From Corythucha ciliata (taxonomy: Eukaryota; Arthropoda; Insecta; Hemiptera; Tingidae), in NCBI GenBank assembly GCA_038030265.1, contig CM075942.1, positions 40,638,751 through 40,702,750 of the forward strand: 64,000 nt of DNA. The letters run 5' to 3'. The notes under the pieces are model-generated. The model was not told where the DNA came from and did no database searches. It worked only from the letters and a program-made list of their open reading frames with translations. Shown here in pieces: positions 58,188-64,000 of the stretch. Position 1 is the first letter of the stretch. Each line of letters starts with the position of its first letter. Position numbers and translations under genes: made by a program.

Positions 58188-59456
58188 GGAATATCCTTCT
58201 TCAACTTACAAGTTTTTAATCTGTTCCTTGACTTGGAAGAGGACATGTGGTGATGAAGCCCCAAGTTTTTATTACCATATTTGAATGTTATATATTCAGA
58301 ATCAACATAATTTCAAACTATTATCATCGTTCTACCCTTAAAGATACATAATTTGCACTAAATTAAGAAGCTGAGCTTGAAGTATAGAAAACGATCCACA
58401 AGGGTACGGGTGGTAGGATGCCGTCATTCCTTTTAAATCTCATCATTGGCTTGAAAAAAAAGTTGAGTGGGTGAGGTTGAAGGGTAAGGCGAGTAAAAGA
58501 GCTTGACTAATGAGTTAAAGGAAAGTATAGAGTTAGTATTTAATCGAGAAAATGCAGAAGAAACATTTATTTTCTGCTCGTGAAAATCTTGGTTTCCCAA
58601 ACGACTCACCCATTTTATACCCCGATTGACTGATGCGAGATAGGATCGACCTAGAGTATAAGCCAATGGCTGACAAATAAGAAAATGAATGCAGAGAAAG
58701 AAGATAGGCGCGAATGTGTCATGCATATACATATACAGGCGATACCTAGAAAATGGAACAATAATCAAGGTTTAATAAATTCTCCCCTACCATTATCTCC
58801 ACATTCCAACTTGAGAAACATGCCCCAAGAAAAGATGATATTGAAAGGCAAACTGGTGGCATGACAACATCTTGTACAAACAAGAATTATTCTTGCCAAA
58901 CTCCCTCTAGCCGCCAGTCCCCCTCCCTGTTCATGTTTATTTTGTCCCAGCCGCTTTGTTGGTTCTTTGATTAAAGTTTCACTGGCTTTGATCTGGAAAA
59001 TTGATGGAACAAGAAGGTTGCTTCACAACCCTTCCCTCTGTTCTCAATAAAATGACGATGTCAACTGAAAAAGAAGTTATCCCCCCCCCCCGGGTCTCGT
59101 CATGATTTTTGTTCGATCAATCGGGTACAAAACATGGGAAATCAGTTTCTTTCGTGGGAAAGTGTCAACCAGTTAGAGCATCTTGTTCTTGACCCCCTCC
59201 CACCACTTCGTTAAATATCCAAAATATGGCCTCTGCAGAACAAACCTTTATAAGTTCACCAAGTTTTCGCTGTTACAAAGTGAAACTGTGAACGAAAGTG
59301 AACCGAAAAAGGGAATAATATAAAGTGTGGGAGGCAAACGTAAATCCATTGGGAATTGTGTTTTTCTTTTCCTTCTCATTCTCACTTCTTCTTCAACCCT
59401 TTTACCCTGCTGTCCGTTTTTATTTAATTTTATTTATTTATTTTGTTATTACTATT
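58188..59456. other. No gene recognised
   Basis: A 111-codon minus frame (58433-58768) and a 109-codon plus frame from 59325 look like chance frames. A C run is at 59081-59091. Confidence 0.4.
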
Positions 59457-59592
59457 GGCCCGTTCACAAGCTCTATGTTTTCGTTGTGTGGAGTCTATGC
59501 AACCAAAAAAATGTATGCCCTCGAAAAAAGAAGCAATTTGATAGGTTGCATAGACACCACACTACGAAAACACAGAGCTTATGAACGGGCCT
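59457..59592. mobile_element. 136-bp hairpin MITE, GGCCCGTTCACAAGC family
   Basis: Second copy of the hairpin at 23834-23976, with the same arms (GGCCCGTTCACAAGCTCTAT, GGAGTCTATGCAACC) and loop (ATGTATGCCCTCGAAAAA). The right arm has a few more mismatches. Confidence 0.8.
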
Positions 59593-59804
59593 GGGCAACG
59601 ACTTTTTGCGAAAAAAAGAAGTGTTTCCTACATGCTGAGATCCAGAATGTATAAGGATCAAGGCTTAATTAGCATCAAGGTTAGAGACCTTGTCGAACGA
59701 ATGACGTGAAAAAGAGGTTGGGTATTAAGGCATGCAGAGCTGCAGAAATCCGCTGGATGCGTCACATGACCCTCTTGCTTGCTGAAGCTACGGTTTCAGC
59801 TTTA

Positions 59805-59986
59805 GGCCGGTCGTCCACTGGAAGCGTTTTCGAGCGGCGCTACAACTGACGACAAAGAGCGTACATACAAAAATGCATAAATTGAATTCACTGTACGATG
59901 TCACATTCAATTTGAGGCTTTGGGATGTACGCTCGTTGTCGCGCGTTGTAGTGCCGCTTGAAAACGTTTCCAATGGACGACCGACC
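59805..59986. mobile_element. 182-bp MITE, GGCCGGTCG family, TTA duplication
   Basis: Ends GGCCGGTCGTCCACTGGAAG and the complement of GGTCGGTCGTCCATTGGAAA. TTA at 59802-59804 and 59987-59989. Internal GAGCGGCGCTACAAC palindrome. Sister of 713-898. Confidence 0.8.
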
Positions 59987-61948
59987 TTAAGTCACCATTC
60001 CTCACTGTCGTGTCACAGAGATCATCAGTGATTGTTAAACACCACGCGATAGACGTTCAATCAGAGCTGGACATCACCTCTCAAAACTTAAAAAAGCCGC
60101 CCCTGTAAAATACCGAAAGACTTTAATCCGTGTGATTATATCATTAAATTTTAAGCAATACTTGATGCCATTAGGGCCGTTTTATCCGCGTTGATTAAAG
60201 AGCTGACTAAAATCTTCATCTTTTTCATGATCAAATATTTCGTCATGGTTCGCTAATAGGTGGGCATACACGAGCAGATATCTGCGGCACATTTCATGTT
60301 TTTGACAGATAACGCTGGTGAAAATTTGCTCGTTAGTGGGCAAGAAACGACGACAGATCAACCGTGATCGGCCAAACGATATCGGTGGGAGTTCAAATTC
60401 GCCAGATGTGGTCTGTGGTCCCCCACTAATCAACCGATTTCTTGTGAGAGATATCTGGCAGACATTCGGCGAATCGGGCATCGCCCCTTAACGCAACGAT
60501 TTTAAGGGGGAGTTGCACATGTGTTTCCTCGACCCCCCTCCAATCATACCTCGCCTACTCCGCGTTACGGAAATTACCGCCGTATTTTTGCACCAATCCT
60601 GGACTTCAAGGGCTCACTTAAATCTTCAGGAAATTCCGCTCAACCGTACGATCTTCCTTTTTCATATTTCATCCCTAAAATAACTGTAAAACGCACATAA
60701 ACTTTTACCTTGAAAATTCACACTCTTTCGATGACTTATTCAGGAATGCAACTTTAATCTACGATCATGAAGATGGTTGATTATTTCAGTATTGATAAAC
60801 GCACCCTCAGACCGATTAAAGTCTATGTGAGCTCCAGATGAAGAATTGGCATTTTCATGGCACCGGGTGGATTAAAGGGACCTAAATGACATTAAAGCAA
60901 AATTATCGATTACTAAACTTGTCTTTAACTAAATTAACTTTTTTTTGTCCCGAAGGGGAATCGATTCGTTGGCCTAGAAGACGACCAAACGCCGTATCTC
61001 GCTGTTTACTCCACAAAACGTGGAATACGGCTCATATCCCATACCTCATAATTTTAGTAAAAATATGGACATACTGCTCCACCGTACGGTCGTTTGCTGA
61101 GAGAGATTTCACTTAAACCTCCCAAACAGTCAACAAAGTGTAAATTGCATTCCAAAACCTGATTTTCCCGGGTGTAGAAAGGAAATTGAGAAGAGAAACC
61201 ATTACTTGCTGCTCTGCAATGCGGCCCCATGAAGAGGTAGGTAACTAGGGCAAGAAATTTTTAATTTGGTCCCGGAAGAGGGCTGGGGGTGCCCAATAGA
61301 CCGTGTAACTTTGCTTTTGGCCCAGTTTGTTCCGCAATAGCCCATGTATGTCTTTAACTATATTGAAACTTGAAAGCCGTCCATCGCTAAAATGAAAATT
61401 GGCCCACAGGAAACTACCTCTCTTGCATTTTAGCGTAGGGCAACTAAATATTTGACTCCGCAGCCCTCGAAAGTGCACCAAATATAAGAGACCGCTCGAT
61501 CATGGAGCTAATTAGCCGACGCGCAAACGTCTGTTTCTCTCGTAAAATTGACCTGGAAACAATCAATTTAACACGAAAACCGACAATTTAAGGAGGGAAA
61601 TCTCGGTATTATGGGATTGACCATAAAGCCGAAATTTTTCTCGTTAAATTGTTGGTGTTCGGGTCTGTATGTGGTAATCTTGCCCAAAAAACTGATTAGT
61701 TTATGGAAAATTAACGAGTTACGGTGTAATCTACACTATTTTATTTCGTTACCGACAAAATAATGAGCAACAGAGTTGAAGATTTATTTTTAGGCCCACT
61801 TTATCAATGGTCGATTAAGAAATTAAAAGAACTGATTTAGACAAATCATTAGTGGCCCATACACGGGCAGATAATTCTGACAGATTTGATCGGCCGATAT
61901 TTTCAACAGATATTGTTAATGATCTAGAGCAAACGATGAGATCACAAA
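59987..61948. other. No gene recognised
   Basis: A 99-codon minus frame (60182-60481) has no known relatives. The phrases 'gggcatacacgagcagatat' (60263) and 'cccatacacgggcagataat' (61856) resemble each other and suggest another dispersed repeat with eroded ends. Confidence 0.4.
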
Positions 61949-62862
61949 TGCCATCTACTGCTTTTTGTTCGACAGAAATCAGCAAACAACGTGAAAAACA
62001 TCGGAAGCCTAGGTTAAACTTCCATATTAATTATCTAACATTTTTTGCTCTTGTGTTTTTTTTGCTTTTGTGCTCTTGTGTTAATAATGCCACTTTTTAT
62101 CAATTGGAGATTATTGTTAGCAATGTTCCTTGTCTGCTACATTGAGAAACATCAGAATTATTAATTAAACTCAAGAGAAAGGTGCATTCTTTTATTTTAT
62201 AAAACCTTTACTTCAAGGGTTCAAAATGGCCACCAGTACACCTTAAGCACATCCTCGTCACCTCTAAATTCAGTTGTAGTAATGCGCAGGTTCCTCTCTC
62301 GTCACAGACTTTGGGCAGCCCTGTCCGTTCGTTCTAAGAGCGTTTCAATCTCCTGAGCATATTCCAGTTCTTTCAACCATCCTCACAAATAAACATCTAA
62401 TGGTGTTAGGACAGAGGACCTGGGTGGCCACGGAATTGGTCCTCCCCTGCTTATCCACTTGCCGGCGAGCCTTTCTTCAGGAAATTTCCTGACCGATCGC
62501 AGGAAGTGAGCGTTAAAACCGTCAATTGCCGTGATGGCAATTGTAGCACATCGTTGGAAAGCTGACAAATTGCAGATGTTTTTCCATTTATCTGAACGTT
62601 TGATGCCACTGAGGTTAGAAGAATTAGAAGTGGAAGAGGAGGCAGGAGAAAAACGCAAAACGCATTTTGGGGGATTTTGATCGACTGATTTGCTAATCAA
62701 AATTGGACAATCACCAATTCTTTTGGGCTCATTTTGTAGGTAATTTTCGTGCGGTGACACATCAAGTCAAATTTGAAGAAATAAAGAGCTAATCATGAAA
62801 ACATCAGTTTTTATTCGATATCTCGAAAACAAATTGACACAAAAACCTCAAACACCCTGTAT
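61949..62862. repeat. Single-copy relative of the 33476-35786 palindrome
   Basis: It follows the same order as one half of the 33.5-35.8 kb structure: CATCTACTGCTTTT, GAAGCCTAGGTTAAACTTCC, TCACAGACTTTGG, TTCGTTCTAAGAGCGTTTC, then the arm ending CCTCAAACACCCTGTA at 62860. There is one core unit, not two. It keeps about 150 bp (62385-62530) that the 34 kb units have lost, including transposase sequence. The left outer arm is missing. Confidence 0.75.
62383..62500 (-). pseudogene. Tc/mariner-like transposase remnant around the third catalytic residue
   Basis: The minus frame ends 'FPEERLAGKWISRGGPIPW' then 'PPRSSVLTPLDVYL*'. In insect DDE_3 transposases of this group the segment reads Arg-Gly-Gly-Pro-x-x-Trp-Pro-Pro-Arg-Ser-Pro-Asp-Leu-Thr-Pro-Leu-Asp, where the Asp after Ser-Pro is catalytic. 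Here Ser-Val replaces Pro-Asp, so this copy cannot be active, and a stop follows at once. The upstream part of the frame reads through non-homologous arm sequence. Confidence 0.6.
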
Positions 62863-62866
62863 AAAC

Positions 62867-63371
62867 CTGGATTGCTCACCGTGGACTGTAGTGGCGTGGA
62901 AGGGGCAGGTCGTCCCCTGATAAACAATCACCCTGTCCCTCTCCTTGTGTAGTTATGGCAACACAACTCTCTTCCGGTATTTACTTTGAAACTCCACCCG
63001 TCTCATACACTTGGGAGCTTATTTGACGGCTATTCTTTATCAGCAGTGATGAGCAATCCAGTTCTTTTATATGTATATCGTTGGTACAATTCAACGATAT
63101 ACAAGGTTCAAGGATATACGATTCAACGATATCCAGTTCTTTTATATGTATATCGTTGATACAATTCAACGATATACATATAAAAGAACTGGATTGCTCA
63201 TCACTGCTGATAAAGTGCGGCCACTACAAAGTGGATTGGAGGGGTGGGGTTTCAAAATAATAAAATAATGACCGTGGTGTTGCCATAACTACACAAGGAG
63301 AGGGACGGGATTATTTATCTGGGGGCGGCGCACCCCCTCCACGCCCCTCCAGTCCGTTGTGAGCAACCCAT
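62867..63371. repeat. 505-bp foldback with nested AT-rich hairpins
   Basis: The outer arms CTGGATTGCTCACCG / TGTGAGCAACCCATG are inverted, as are CTCTCCTTGTGTAGTTATGG (62940) and its complement (63282-63301), and GAAACTCCACCC (62989) and its complement (63241). The centre (63050-63200) repeats CCAGTTCTTTTATATGTATA and GTTGATACAATTCAACGATA several times in both directions. Tightly abuts the mariner-like repeat ending at 62860. Confidence 0.75.
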
Positions 63372-64000
63372 GTTTATATATCGTATAATTTTAGGGGTAT
63401 TGGGCATTGGGTATTCACGTCCAAGGTCTACAAAAAAGAAGGTCCGATTACACATTTCGATTGATGAGGGGGAAAAGGTAATAATGACGTCATTGTGGGC
63501 AAAAATAATAAACAAAACATCAGGGATTCTTCCTAGGTGTTCTCCAATGCGAATAGTTGTCATAGCGTCATATTTACTTGTATGCAGGTACTTGATTTTC
63601 TGTGAAGTATTCTGTACAAAAAGTAATTTGTACTGCTGTATTACTGTCTACTACTGTGACAAAGTAATTTGATTAAAGGACGACGATGCATTCACGTTGG
63701 AGAGCCGATAGATACTGGAAGCTGGAGGGACTGAGGATTGAGCGGTAGCGGCTAAGATAAGGATGACTCGTACATTTGTCGCGCCGCCATTATGAAGAAA
63801 CGCGTGGTTTTAGCTGCGACTAGATTCGAGGTTGCCCGTCTAATCATTTCATAACGTGCTCTACAGATCAACCCTTGGGCCAACAAGCGAAAATGAATAT
63901 CAAGTGCTAGCGAAGAGTGAAAGAACAGTGAGCAGCATGTCCATCATTCTCACTTTCTAGGCTACCGTGACCCGTAGTCCTGTTTTCATAGCTCTATCAA
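63372..64000. other. No gene recognised at right edge
   Basis: A 100-codon plus frame from 63370 overlaps the foldback end and resembles nothing known. No splice-linked conserved coding sequence seen. Confidence 0.4.

Noticed and set aside
62981..63268. CRISPR-like pattern of repeated 20-30 bp phrases
   Set aside because: Repeats run in both directions and form hairpins, with no unique equal-length spacers; the host is a eukaryote.
1..64000. tRNA, rRNA or snRNA genes
   Set aside because: I looked for tRNA T-loop and A/B box patterns on both strands by eye and saw none convincing; a covariance-model search would be needed to exclude them.

Overview
This is a eukaryotic nuclear window. Six conserved protein genes with GT-AG introns lie in AT-rich DNA full of transposon debris. 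The gene set (Egalitarian, archipelago-type FBXW7, SMYD4-like SET/MYND protein, gamma-SNAP, adenylosuccinate lyase, cytochrome c oxidase 7A), the 53-104 bp introns and the repeat types (PIF/Harbinger- and hAT-like MITEs, Penelope-like reverse transcriptase, FLYWCH/MULE-like element, mariner-like foldbacks) point to an arthropod, most likely an insect. I cannot name the species. Exon borders were set by hand from splice signals, reading phase and recalled family sequence; every chain of exons reported here keeps the frame.

Layout. 1-10.9 kb: no host gene recognised. It holds a transposase relic, very long inverted repeats (2268-4694, 4691-7840, and the pair 5584-5860/9994-10270) and a FLYWCH element. 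10.9-12.7 kb: adenylosuccinate lyase (+), first exon not found. 14.1-16.8 kb: Egalitarian (+), complete. 17.8-25.4 kb: repeats, including a 3.8 kb element built from a ~130 bp unit in both orientations. 26.4-29.3 kb: SMYD4-like gene (+), 12 exons. 30.2-40.7 kb: gamma-SNAP (-), complete, with one 9.3 kb intron full of nested transposons. 40.97-41.2 kb: 3' exon of a COX7A gene (-), 227 bp upstream of the gamma-SNAP start. 46.3-53.4 kb: FBXW7 (+), complete, last intron 4.6 kb and repeat-filled. 53.4-64 kb: only repeats and relics (a DNA element with CCCTAAAGAGGGA-type motifs, a frameshifted Penelope-like RT, MITEs, foldbacks).

The genes are ordinary housekeeping or developmental loci with unrelated roles: purine synthesis, mRNA transport, lysine methylation, vesicle fusion, respiration and ubiquitin ligation. 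I found no operon and no convincing new multi-gene system. The unusual content is transposon architecture: MITE families with TTA or TAA target duplications, two copies of a hAT-like element with 8-bp duplications (one blown apart by later insertions), paired filled/empty insertion sites inside inverted repeats, and kilobase palindromes, one of them inside a gene intron where it should be transcribed as a hairpin.
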